DNA of 64,000 nt from Hydractinia symbiolongicarpus (taxonomy: Eukaryota > Cnidaria > Hydrozoa > Anthoathecata > Hydractiniidae): NCBI RefSeq assembly GCF_029227915.1, contig NC_079879.1, forward strand, positions 16,742,001 through 16,806,000. Direction: 5' to 3'. Of the stretch, positions 53,879-64,000 are shown piece after piece. Below the pieces are notes generated by a model. That model was given only the letters and a program-made list of their open reading frames with translations. It searched no databases and was not told the origin of the DNA. Both the position numbers and the translations under genes were made by a program. Numbering within the stretch: the stretch's first letter is position 1; the number at the start of each line of letters is the position of its first letter.

Positions 53879-55239
53879 AACTAGCCTTAACTTAAAAGTA
53901 GTGTCTTGTTTGTTGCAATGCTTAATATTTTCTTACTCACTTGCACAAAACCCAAAGCAGTAGCTGATTTTATTCTCAACAAATTTCCGGCTTGGGCAAC
54001 AACAACAACAACAACAATACAAGCGCGAAGGCACTTACCGGGATATAATGTGTGATATGTTTTTCAAACACATAGTGGGACACATTTTCTATTGGAGATA
54101 TCTTAAATAACTATACAGTGGGCTGTTCGCAATTACGAACAAAACCAGTTTTCGGCATAAAGAAGGATAAAACATGTAGCTATAGCGTGTCCCGCTATGT
54201 TTCTATGAGATAACAACAATTACCTAATTGTTGTTATCTCATGTCCCGCTATATTTTTACTTAAAATTGTGTTGCTATTTTAGGTACGACTATTTTTGTT
54301 GAACTGTCTTTACTGGCTAATGTAAATTTTATAATGTTCCAAATTGTAAACCTGGAGGGAATAACTCTCGTTTTATTCCAGGTTTCTTTAAAAAGTAAAA
54401 AGTTGCACGTTATACCTTATTAAATCCTCGATAATAATACTAAATTTTCGATTATAACACTAATTGATTTTCGTCGACTAATACGGAAGGCAGAATCATT
54501 AAAATCGCCTAGAGGGAGATATACAGAGACTGCGCAGCTAGGCTGGACTTTCAGGGCTGTGACATATAGGCTAAAGCAGTTGTAGGGACACTGGCCATTG
54601 TTATTACTTTTTTTTTTTAAATTTTTTTGTTGTTACCTGACTAGCCAATATAAATAGAGGTTGTAAATAATATGATCTTCACGACCTTCTAGTATTCTCT
54701 GTTCCTTGACCAAATCATAGTCGCTTTGGACTATGACGAAAGGCACTTTGCATTCTGGGTGAATTGAATCGTCATTTTGCTGTGCCTGTCGGGAATTTCT
54801 TTTGGGGTTAGCCAACCTCGTCCTCAGGACTATTTGCTTCTCAACGGCGCTGCGCTTTCTGATAGTAGTTCTAGCGAAATAACCCTGGACCAGGCTGGTC
54901 ACCATATCGCATCTGATTGGCCCACGGCATTACCCTAATTATGCAACGCTTTTAGCTGGCGTCAGCAAAAATCCTAAAAGTGATACATAAACAAATGTGG
55001 CACCGGAAGATGTGGCGTCGTTGTTGGTGGTGGTTTTAAATCCTTAAAAAGCATTATTTTTCCTTTTTAATCTCATTTTCTCCCCCTTTTTTAAGATGTC
55101 TTAGCTAAAGTAAGAATTTCTTTGAAATGTGCGATATTTTTTGTTAAAACGTAGTCGGTGTTGTTGCTAGCCAGTCCATAGGTAATGCATTCATAAATAT
55201 GAAGTGTTGCAGGTGCTCTTCTTGTTCATCTCTCATTGC
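53879..55239. other. Gene-poor stretch with hairpin and short repeats
   Basis: Contains a (CAA)n tract at about 53998-54019. A perfect 18-bp-arm hairpin lies at 54205-54242 (ATGAGATAACAACAATTA arms, CC loop), between direct repeats TGTCCCGCTATGTTT and TGTCCCGCTATATTT (54188, 54242). A CCTGGACCAGGCTGG repeat end lies at about 54880. The minus-strand frame at 54633-54905 has no recognisable features. Confidence 0.45.
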
Positions 55240-55244
55240 AGAAG

Positions 55245-56124
55245 ATGTTACCATCTACGCCTAAAAAAGTTTATAAATGTGGCAAAGGAGTTTGCCGAAT
55301 TTGTGATGAAGAAAGATCAGCACATCACTTGACCAGAATTTTTTCAAAAAGTGGAAAGGAAAAATCCTTACATCACAAAATATTCAAAACATGTGGATTA
55401 AACGTTTTCGAGTTTGAACCATTGCCTACAACAATTTGTTCCAAGTGTGACAGGTTTATCAATAAAATGTTTGACTTCCAGAATAATGTACAACAACAAC
55501 AAATCCATTTACAACAGCAAACAACAGTAAAAAGATGTGCATCAACATTAAAAATGAAAATTATGCTGCCGAAAAAAACTGTTCCCAGTCAAAAAAATCT
55601 CTACAATTTACGCCTTTACTGAGCATAACAAATGAAACAGACATAAAGTCAAACACAAAAATACTTCCTAAAGAACTTGGCAAAACAAAGCGACTTCATT
55701 ACTGAAGATCAGGAAAATAAAATTATTACTGCATTACAAACAAGGAGAATTGATATTATCATAACTACCATAAAAAATAATTGCCCTAAAATAATTGATG
55801 CCATTAAGCAACTTGTTACAGATGAAATAAGCACTGCATGCAAAAACTTGTAAAGAAAAGTGGTGGCTCTGTCTTGTTTGAACAGAATTGTGACGAAATA
55901 ATGTTTTTTAAAGAAGGTAATTTATGGTCAGAAGTCACACAATATAATGCATTTTTAATAGACATATTGACAGCTGTAGCAGGCAGAAAACATATTGAGC
56001 ATGATCTACAGATAAAATTGTGTTTTATTTACTCAATTTTAATGCAGCACAGATGGCATGAATTGTCCTTAATGCAAAGAATAAATACAGTACTTGTTAT
56101 TGAAGGTGGCTGCAGCAAACAGGT
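55245..56124 (+). pseudogene. ZAD-like zinc-finger protein gene, frameshifted
   Basis: A likely acceptor (CTCTCATTGCAG at 55239) precedes MLPSTPKKVYKCGKG. Then VCRICDEERS..., KSLHHKIFKTCGL, FEFEPLPTTICSKCDRFINK and MFDFQNNVQQQQ match the ZAD pattern C-x2-C...KI..C.....D.LP..IC..C....F, a zinc-coordinating dimerisation domain best known from arthropod transcription factors. A glutamine-rich stretch follows. After breaks near 55620, 55680 and 55840 the frame continues: IITALQTRRIDIIITTIKNN, LVKKSGGSVLFEQNCDEIMF, LWSEVTQYNAFLIDILTAVA and HRWHELSLMQRINTVLVIEG, ending at CSKQ|GTAAAA, a possible donor at 56124. It resembles a multicopy uncharacterised cnidarian family, perhaps transposon-derived. 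Confidence 0.48.
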
Positions 56125-56611
56125 AAAAAATACATGTTCATTGATTAAATAACATAAGTCGTACAAATCTTAAAAATCAATTAAAAACAATAAATACAAA
56201 AAAAACTTCACACCATGGTTAAATTCCTCTCAAATAAACATCCGTTGGTTTTATAAAAATTGTTGAATAGTTGTTTAATAAAATTATTATGCTTTATATT
56301 CTATATTTTTATTGCAAATTTGTTAAATTTAAATGAATAATTGTCATAGGGTAGTTTTGTTTTTTGTGCTTTAACTCTGTTGCGATAGGTAGTAATATAT
56401 CCTTATATCCTGCTAAACCCTTGCAATTACTCATTCTTATTTCTTTTTTAAAAAAAATGCTTTTACGATTTGGATTTCCAGTAACCACTTTGCAATTTTC
56501 TATTTTCAAAGCTTTTTTAAATTTTAAATTTTGTGGGTGAATCGAATGCGAACATGTACCAATCAGGTGAACTGGCAAAACAAGTGTTTAGGAATAATAA
56601 TATCCATGTTA

Positions 56612-56742
56612 CTAGTAACTTATAAATTTGTTTGTTAAAAGGGCACTCTCTCCGTCGTGCATGCTAACCAACGCTGTCCAAAGTGCGTCTTTTAAAAGGA
56701 CGATGTGTTTGTAGTTTTTATGTTCAGTAATACATTTTCCAT
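56612..56742 (-). CDS. Possible terminal exon of an unknown gene
   Basis: On minus, an acceptor (TCATTTTATTTTAG next to 56742) opens a frame DGKCITEHKNYKHIVLLKDA, LWTALVSMHDGESALLTNKF, ISY to a TAG at 56612. The composition is protein-like and the acceptor is good, but no family is recognised and upstream exons were not identified. It may belong to the same element as the zinc-finger gene at 55245 or be unrelated. Confidence 0.25.
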
Positions 56743-56803
56743 CTAAAATAAAATGATAACCTGTAGTGTTTTTTACATCACTATGAATTGCGTAATAATA
56801 TCA

Positions 56804-56888
56804 TCCTCGTTGTTCCCTGAGATTTTTGCCTCTTTTGATATACGCCGCTTCTCTTATATCAAAAAGGCAAAAAAATCCCTGGGTACGA
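56804..56888. mobile_element. Snap-back MITE (CCTCGTTCCC... family)
   Basis: Arms CCTCGTTGTTCCCTGAGATT TTTGCCTCTTTTGATATA and TATATCAAAAAGGCAAAAAA ATCCCTGGGTACGA pair over about 35 bp around a 12-nt loop. It is a relative of 28345-28460. Confidence 0.55.
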
Positions 56889-57774
56889 CAGTGCTAATCA
56901 TATTATAATTACCTTCTAACTCTGTCATCTGAGAAATTTCTCCCTGTAACATTTACACTCACACACCAGCGGCAACCTCTCACACATCTCGCAAGAACAC
57001 CACTGATCAATCGGCTGTTCGATCCGATCATCCTGGGATTCTTACATAATCATCGACGCTGTCATAAAAAATGCTTGATTCGTTTGAATCACTTTCCTCA
57101 TTTTCTTCCCCAATTTTTTTTGACAAGGTTCAAACTGAAAGCCTAATACATTTCCAGACATGTTTTATAATAAACGCTTTATTATTAAAACTTTTAGCAT
57201 GGTTTGTAAAAGCTGAAGAACATTTTATGATATACTCAGGGGGTCTCTCTGCCGCTTGCTTGGCATATTTTTCCGTCTAAAAAATCATAACTTGCATTAA
57301 GCAAGCAAATTCGCCATTATGAATGCAGCATTTTCAAAGCAGCGTAGCCATGTGATCAAAAGAGGTAAATTTAGTAAAATGTTTTGGCTTATTTTAGATA
57401 TACCAGATTAGAAAGGAATTAATAATCATGAAATTCGTTCCACACCAGATATGTTTTCGATATAAGCAAAGTTTTTTACAACGGGAGGTCCCATTTAAGT
57501 ACTCATTTTTGATTAGCTGATAATCCGTAATTTTATCGCTTGAAAAAATATGTTTCCAATGACGATCTCAATTTTTTCTTTTGTGAAACTTAAAAGAATG
57601 TTCAGTAATTCCTCGTTCTCCATTTCGCAAGCTGTAAAAGGTCTGCCCACTTAAAACTTCTTGTTTGGAATAAACCAGAAAGCCAGAAACGAAACTTACA
57701 TGAAAAGCGAAGACTTATAATAAGAAGATTCAAACGTTGATTGGAAATGTATTGTAACTTTTCGGATGTTCGAT
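56889..57774. other. Gene-free stretch
   Basis: No gene recognised. The plus frame at 57071-57280 has no family features. Confidence 0.35.
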
Positions 57775-59739
57775 TAATACCCCATTTACACCTAACAAAA
57801 CTGGTTTAAATTAAACACTTAACTGATTTTTATTAAGGATACTGTAAGGGTATAGACACATATTCAGTATATTCATTATTTCTCAAAAATATGCTTTTTT
57901 CTTCAAAATTATTTATTGAATATAAAAGCAAATTAAATTGTCTATAGGGTAATATAAATATGAAATTTAAATTTTTTTCCAGGTAGCCGGGTAGTTTTTC
58001 ACTAAAACGTCTGAAACTCCCCTCTGTTTTATATTTTTTCTGCGTCATATTTATCAATCACTTTAGCATTACCATAGCAACAATACTTTGTCACAATTTT
58101 TCGAAAAAGCGCGTCGTTCGTTTTTTATTTAAAAATTAGTGAAAAAATAAAATTTTGCTCGCTCTTTTGTGTTTTAACCTGTCTTTTTTTTAAATAATCA
58201 AAATATACATATAATGTGACAAAATCCTTTGCATCAGGTATCGATGAGCACGTGTGCAAAGTTTTTGTTGAGTTTCTCCATCATGGAGAGGAGTTTCGGA
58301 CATTTAAGTCATGTATACATCGTGAAAATCAAATATCTAAAATTCCTCGTAAAAAAGTTTTTTGCAACCTGACCTATACAACAATAGCCTATTCAAAGAT
58401 GTGCAGAAGGTGTTAAGCGAACTACAGAATATCAAACTCCACATATTTTTAAGAAAAATTTTTTTTTGTAAAAAAATTATATTTATAAGAGGGTGCCGAT
58501 AAGCCGCAAACGCCCGCATATATAAGGGCTAGTTCGGGCGACTTTTCGAATTAAATTGAAGGTTGTCCGCTGAAACCGCCCGCATTTTCCCGAACACGCC
58601 CGAACTCGCCCGGAACATTCCCGAAATGCTACACCTTGTAATATAAACATGGCGGACGACAGTTGAAAGAACGCGCTTGAAGAGAAAGAAGGTAATAAAG
58701 TTTATATATAAGTTATTTATCAAGTAAATCTTATCAAAAACCATAAAAAACAGTTCTTTTAAGAACTTAGCTACCATATAGTTAGTTCATTTTAATTTTT
58801 ATACTTTTTTAAATAATTAATTTTTCTAGAGTCATTTATGGTGAATCTTTTCTTTTTCGGGCATTGTTCGGGACTATGCGGGTTTTTTCGGGCAAATACC
58901 TGAATTTTTTTTAAAACGCCGAACTCGCCCGAAAGCGCCCGCACTTTTACGGCGTATGCGGCTTATCGGCACTTATATACCATTACAGTATCCTTAAAAC
59001 TCAATTTTAACATGTACCATTCACACCTAAAGTTCAAAACACATTTGCCACGATCAAGTATTAAATTTACCATGCTCAATATTCTGACTTAAGCCTCTTT
59101 GAAAGGAGTATTCTCTGGTCAGAACCATGAATTAAGTTTATAAAGAATCTATCTGATATCTATGTTAGCTACACAGTAATAATATTTCTTGAAAATTTAT
59201 TTAACTGAAAGTTTGCAAGCAGACCACAACAACAATCGTCTTTTTACTTTTAAAACTTCGCTGTAGCCTAATAACAAAGTGTCATCAGATATACAGCCTC
59301 ATGTTTACTTTGCATATTGGAAGCCTTTTTCAATATGAATGTGTAGCTAGCTACTGCTCCTGATGTGCATAACCAATATAATAGTTCGACCAGCGTAAAA
59401 TACACCAAAAGGTTTTCTTCTGAATAAAAATTTAATTCGAATATAAGTTTACCTACATTTAATTCTTTATATTTTGCTTCATTTATCTTCTAATGTTGTG
59501 AACAACTTTCTCGTGCTGCACGAGCACGCCAGCGATCGGCCATTTTTGTTTGTTTAAACATGGTTTTCGATAAAACACAAATAAAACAACAACCTCGACA
59601 GGTTGTTTTATTAAAACTAGGTTTATTAAAATTGGCCTCATTAAAACAGGTTTTCTGTGGTATGAACGGGTATATATAAAAGTTGTTTTATAAAACCACA
59701 TTAAAACATGTTTTAACTTCAGGTGTGAATGGGGTATTA
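57775..59739. mobile_element. Non-autonomous DNA element with nested MITE
   Basis: Left TAATACCCCATTTACACCTA (57775) and right AGGTGTGAATGGGGTATTA (to 59739) are inverted copies with one mismatch over 18 bp. Flanks are TTCGAT left and GACTTTTCG right. Near both ends are short runs of AAAACTGGTTT/AAAACAGGTTTT-type repeats (57800; 59560-59710). The interior has no convincing genes and contains the separate MITE at 58493-58972. Confidence 0.55.
58493..58972. mobile_element. MITE with perfect 16-bp TIRs, CGCCCG-rich
   Basis: GTGCCGATAAGCCGCA at 58493-58508 and its exact inverse at 58957-58972. CGCCCG(A/C)A(C/A) motifs are frequent near both ends. A diverged partial copy is at 22600-22870. No coding capacity; it is nested in 57775-59739. 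Confidence 0.72.
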
Positions 59740-59746
59740 GACTTTT

Positions 59747-59891
59747 CGAATACCTTATCGTACAAATTTTGGCGAGCATTTAATTTGGCAATGGAGCAAA
59801 TTGATTTTCTTGGCGAGCACTTAATTTGGTGATTTCACACCAAAATCGCCAAATTTAGTGTTCGCCAAAATTTGTACTAATAAGGTATTCG
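59747..59891. mobile_element. Short palindromic MITE
   Basis: CGAATACCTTATCGTACAAA TTTTGGCGA (59747) and TCGCCAAAATTTGTACTAAT AAGGTATTCG (to 59891) are inverted ends with a small gap. An internal GGCGAGCA(T/C)TTAATTTGG repeat occurs twice. No target duplication was checked. Confidence 0.6.
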
Positions 59892-59955
59892 AACTTAAAT
59901 TCACTGTACAAGAATACACTTTTATTTGACAACTTGGTAATACTGTACTGTAGCC

Positions 59956-61330
59956 ATGAAGTCGATCACTGGTAAGAAAAAAGCAGCTGGAAAGCTCTCT
60001 AGGCGTGGCCTAACTTGGGATGAAAAGGTAAAAAAATTAAACGCAGTAAAAAAGAGAAAGATGAGCTGCAGGGAGATGGCAAGCGAATTTAAATTGGCAA
60101 AACTCAAGCAGTCAATGTTGTGGCGAACGAAACTCGTTTAGGAGCCAAATATAGAAACTTCCAAGGGAAAGGTTTTAAGCACCTCCAACGAGAAAACCAC
60201 CAGAAAGATAAACCGATCAATGAAATACTTTACGGTTGGTACAAGAAATGCGAGGCCTCGGGAATTTATGTCACTAGACCTCTACTGAAAGAAGAAGCCA
60301 TGCACATTAAGTCTATCCTTAGAACAATCCTGGACTAGCAGATTTTAAGGAATCGGATGGTTGGCTGGAACAAATATCTGGAGATTCTCTCAACGTGTCA
60401 GAAACCATCGTAGGATCATGGATAGAGCGGTTGAGAGACATTTGGAATATGGATGAAGCTTCTTTAAAGCACTTCTAAATAAAGGACTTGCCAAATAGGA
60501 AAAAAAAAAAAAGAAGAAGAAGGGATCGATGACTGTCGCATTTTTTGTAAATGCTGATGGTGTGAAGGTTGGAGAACAATCGTCATCTGGAGAAGAGCAA
60601 AAACCCTGGATGTTTTCGTCAAATAAATGCTGCAACAAAGCTTACTCAAGTCTCTTATTTTTTTGAACCTAGAGTCCTGGATACAAGTTGATATTGTTCT
60701 TGGATAACGCAACAGTACACCCAGAGAGCTTGGTTGGAAAGTACAGCAACATCAAAATTGTGTTCCTTTCTAAGAATAACCTCACATCTGCAACCATTGG
60801 ATGGTGGCATTATTCAAACTTTAAGGTGAAATACCGAAAGAAGCTTATGCGTTACATGTTAGCTCTAATCGGGAATGATAGTAAAAGGAAGTCTCTCACG
60901 ATACGCTTTAAAATTGTTTTACAAAATGTGGCATTGTTGCGCAACAGAATTCAGTAAGATGCCAACCGACAGTGACATGACAGTTAAAGAATACTTTTTT
61001 TTGATGATGAAACGCGCACGTCACTCCCAGCTATTAACTGCGACGGAGTTGACTGGAGACAAGCATCAGATAAAGCCAACATTATGGAACATTTTGCGGT
61101 TGACAAAGTACTAAGCGATTATGACAGTGATGGTGGCGACGTTGATGGGCATGGCGATGAAAATTTGGTAGTTAGTAGAATCACATGTCAGCCCTCGAGA
61201 AGTTTCGAAGTTGCCGAACAAGCTATTTCACCTGGATGGCATGAGCCAAGATGATTCAGATTCTTTACTTGCCATCCGCGAAAAAATTGGAAGCATTGAC
61301 GATCCAGCAAAAGAAACAATCTGAATTTTA
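59956..61330 (+). pseudogene. Pogo/Tigger-type transposase, decayed
   Basis: The N-terminus MKSITGKKKAAGKLSRRGLT with KVKKLNAVKKRKMSCREMAS is a CENP-B-type helix-turn-helix. The next frame (60120-60338) has KHLQRENHQKDKPINEILYG and WYKKCEASGIYVTRPLLKEE, the second DNA-binding domain. Then a DDE_1 core with IWNMDEAS (first Asp, about 60450), a poly-lysine run from an A-rich tract (60500-60525), LILFLDNATVHPESLVGKYS (second Asp, about 60690-60740) and a partially preserved NNLTS...GWWHYSNFKVKYRK where the family has TS..QPLD.GII..FK..YR. Frameshifts and stops at several points make it inactive. Confidence 0.7.
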
Positions 61331-61379
61331 AAGGTTTCTTTAGTAAAATATAAGAAACACTTCTAATTAACGGAAAAAA

Positions 61380-62222
61380 ACTTTACCATAATTATATGAT
61401 TTAGCGCCTCCGCTCAAATTAGCGCCCCCTTCGAATTAGCGCCCCCTTAACAGCTGAAAAATTTAATTAGCGCCCGGCTTAAATCAGCGCCCCTTAATTA
61501 TCTGGAAAGGGGCGCTAATTTGGAATTTTGCAATGTATGAGGTTTAATCCGATTTTTAAAAGAGGAACGTTTATTACAGGGAGGCATTGAAAAAGAAGGG
61601 TGTTTATTACAGGAATTACGGTAGAAGAAGACGTATATCTTTAGTCAGATTTGTGTCGTGGAATAAACCATTTTAAAGCTAAAGTTTCTGAGGATTATGA
61701 TGAATGGTTATCCACAGATGGTATAAACAACCTCACAGATACAGGAAACTTAAAATCGCCACCACGTCATGTTATTGTCAAATGGATACTAAAAGCATGG
61801 GAAGAATTGACGCCAGAACTTATTTCTAAATCCTTTAAGGCGTACGCTTTGAACATTTTGGTTGACAGGAGGGAGGATGATACCATTCATTGCTTTAAAG
61901 CGGGCCAGCCATGTGAGAAAGGGTTTCCCGCACTGAAAGATCAGCCCGAAACGAACCCATTTACTGTTATCGAAGGGCAGAGTGAAGAAGTGGTTCCTTC
62001 TTTCATTTTAGTTGACGTGGATGAAGAAGGAGACGTAGACATGAAGTTTAGCCATTGTTGTATTTTGTTTTTCTTTTAAAAATAATATATTTATTTTTTT
62101 ATTAGCGCCCCGGCTTGAATTAGCGCCCCCTCTGAAAGGACGAAAATTAAATTAGCGCCCTGGCGCTAATTCAGATAACTACGGTATGCACCGAAGGTGT
62201 CCGCTAATTGGAGAGTTGACTG
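61380..62222. repeat. TTAGCGCCCC repeats flanking a Tigger remnant and its TIR
   Basis: Clusters of (A/T)TTAGCGCCC(C/G) in both senses lie at 61400-61520 and 62100-62170. The right end GGTGTCCGCTAATTGGAGAG TTGACTG (62196-62222) is the inverse of CAGTCAACTCTCCAATTAGC, the CAGT-starting end typical of pogo/Tigger elements. The matching left end was not found. Confidence 0.5.
61651..62079 (+). pseudogene. Tigger-type transposase C-terminal part
   Basis: A 142-codon open frame. HVIVKWILKAWEELTPELIS, KSFKAYALNILVDRREDDTI and HCFKAGQPCEKGFPALKDQ match the tail after the DDE core in Tigger-type transposases (V..W...AW..L....I..SFK..G...). It then has an acidic end (DVDEEGDVDMKF). There is no DDE core upstream in frame, so it is a C-terminal remnant ending about 120 bp before the CAGT-type terminal repeat. 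It may belong to a second element, since its repeats differ from the ends near 59747. Confidence 0.6.
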
Positions 62223-64000
62223 CACAGCAAATGTTTTCTTTGAATAAAACATTCACACAAATACACTCTTGCATGACGAGCTTTGTATTTTTGCGTTCTT
62301 TTTCACTGTTATAAAAAGGTCAAGAATTATTTAGATATTTCTTGATTTTTTTCGCAGCTTTTTTACGCAAATAAAATTTACCGGGTACATAATTTCGCTA
62401 ATTTGAAAAAATCCGCGAAAATTTAGACGTGGCTTAAAAAAATGTCACGACTACAATCGCAGAACTATAAGAAACAGCCTAAAAAAATATTGATATAATA
62501 TCACAACGGTATCCCCACCCCACTTGCCTATTGTTAATGTAGGATTCATGAACACGGCGAAAAAATATTGGGTGGGATTAATCCAGTACAAATTATTTCA
62601 ACCGAAGCTACATCTTTTGGACAACCCAAGACAAGCAAATTACACAATATTTCTTGATAATAAAGGGAATTGATAAGTAAAACCAGTTTATTTGATGCAT
62701 ATGTAAAATGAAAAACATGCTACAGATTAAAGAAATAAAAATCACATTAACATTAGAACATAGAAGACAAATCTATATTACATCGCATTTCTATGGGCAT
62801 GCAATACACTGTTTTTATAAGAAACACAATTTTATAAAATCTGTCAGTGAGCAGTTGGAAAAAGAAATTGACACTATACATTTCTCAAAAACAAGAAATT
62901 ATTCGTTGTATTATCCCCTGAAATTAAACATCTGCACAATACATATTTATGTTAAATATACACAAACTTTAGTAAATACATTAAGAACTCCACGTTACAA
63001 ATCGCAAAGGAGGTGAACATGGTAGACTTCATAATAAATAAGACGGCAGTGTTTCGCCTGAAAACTGGTGAGAAGGGTGAATTATCAACATTCAAACATT
63101 TCTTCAGGAGAAGGGAATTAGACAGTAAAAACCAAACACGTGTTCTACAGGTTATATGATGTCCAAAGCATCTTGCATAGGAAATATTCGACTGTTGCAG
63201 CTGTTTCATAAAACCAAAATTCTCACTAAATCAACTTAGATATCAAGTTTAACTGTCTATAAATGAATGAGAAATTCCAACTTCAATGATGTTCCTAAAA
63301 CAAAAAGAGAATTTTGATAAGGGACGAGAAATACATAACTTAAGAAAGTTTAGCCGAATTAATGAAAGTCGTTTCCTACAAAACATTTCGTAAATCGCGT
63401 GGTGAATGTTGATTTCAGGCTGAAAGTAGCTAAGAAGTTGATAATTGTAATATTAAAAAGTTACACCAGTACTTTTTGCATGTGAATCAATCAAAGTTTA
63501 ATTACATAAAAAATTGAATTTATTTAGCCAGATGCAATACTTAACTCTTTTAATGTTTAAGGCAAAATAAACCAAAAGGTTAACTTGCTCACACAAGCTA
63601 TAAAGTTGCATAGCTATTTAGCCAACTTTAAATAAGTAGAAAAATGTAATAAAAACATTGGCATTCTGCTTAACCTCTGATTTCTTAATTTTAACAAAGT
63701 AAAATATTTCAGAACTCGCTCTGACACCATGACAGATTTTATGTAGATGGGATTTCTATATTCAGTCACTTTCCCCTACGTTTTATTTATCCAACAAGGC
63801 ACATAAAACATCAACTATATATATTATCAATTTTAATGCTCTTACGGAATAAAGCTATAGCTATGTATAAAAAACATAAAAAATACTAAAATTAAAACAG
63901 TGAAAATAATTTGGAAACTATTATTTAAATTAGCCCAATTCAAAACAAAATTAAAACCAATGTTCACATCACCTCAAGTGTTTATAGCTAAATGCTGAAC
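62223..64000. other. Gene-free AT-rich end of the window
   Basis: Short frames at 62708-63016 (plus) and 62952-63209 (minus) have no family resemblance or splice support. Nothing else is recognised. Confidence 0.4.

Noticed and set aside
53146-53963. Three overlapping open frames of 215-243 codons
   Set aside because: They are a direct consequence of the 19-bp repeat having no forward stop; nothing suggests a translated gene.
54633-54905. 90-codon minus-strand frame
   Set aside because: Its start overlaps a dispersed repeat end (CCTGGACCAGGCTGG) and it has no recognisable domain.
62708-63016. 102-codon frame near the window end
   Set aside because: Composition follows AT-rich DNA; no family resemblance, splice site or neighbour supports it.
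63130-63210. Short frame reading RLYDVQSILH, reminiscent of an E2F-like helix
   Set aside because: Only ten residues agree, with no flanking domain and no splice sites; too weak.

Overview
The window looks like AT-rich, intron-containing nuclear DNA of an invertebrate animal, most likely a cnidarian. This is an inference from the mix of repeats (Polinton-like, Penelope-like, DIRS-like, PIF/Harbinger, Merlin, pogo/Tigger), a testis-type THEG-repeat gene with GT-AG introns, and a TTAGGG-type interstitial telomere tract. Almost no host gene is complete. Most of the sequence is mobile DNA in various stages of decay, often nested.

Layout. 0-5.8 kb: a decayed pogo-type transposase, oppositely oriented Penelope-like fragments, and three exons of a THEG-like gene (minus strand) whose splice phases agree. 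5.86-9.45 kb: a bounded PIF/Harbinger transposon with matching terminal inverted repeats (TIRs), a MADF-like protein, a DDE transposase and a nested LINE 3' end. 9.83-10.53 kb: a head-to-tail array of short Helitron-like units (TC...hairpin...CTAG); a longer relative lies at 17.53-18.44 kb. 10.89-16.54 kb: a large inverted structure with ~275-bp GC-rich TIRs, apparently two copies of one transposon family fused end to end. That family pairs an integrase-core transposase with a HECT-like protein. 18.4-25.1 kb is mostly featureless AT-rich DNA with MITEs and hairpins. 25.3-28.1 kb: a DIRS-type retrotransposon (gag, RT, RNase H). 30.0-31.1 kb: a ~57-bp satellite ending in an interstitial telomeric tract. 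31.55-32.76 kb: a Merlin-type transposase with introns.

34.5-51.8 kb is the centrepiece: two different Polinton/Maverick-like virus-derived elements, A and B, in the same orientation. They share a colinear minus-strand block: MSV199-type protein, packaging ATPase, two small proteins, a ~175-residue protein, and protein-primed DNA polymerase B. They also share a terminal sequence. B has in addition a capsid-like fragment, a small membrane protein and an integrase on the plus strand, plus an inserted module of zinc-ribbon and HNH-endonuclease genes. Both elements are broken. In B the polymerase has lost its exonuclease I and polymerase A motifs and carries a substitution in motif C. In A the motifs survive between stop codons, but the ATPase P-loop glycine is replaced.

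52.1-64 kb: a possible secreted-protein gene fragment, a 19-bp minisatellite open in all forward frames, a ZAD-like zinc-finger gene, nested MITEs, and two decayed Tigger-type transposases. All family names come from reading motifs by eye; no database search was possible.
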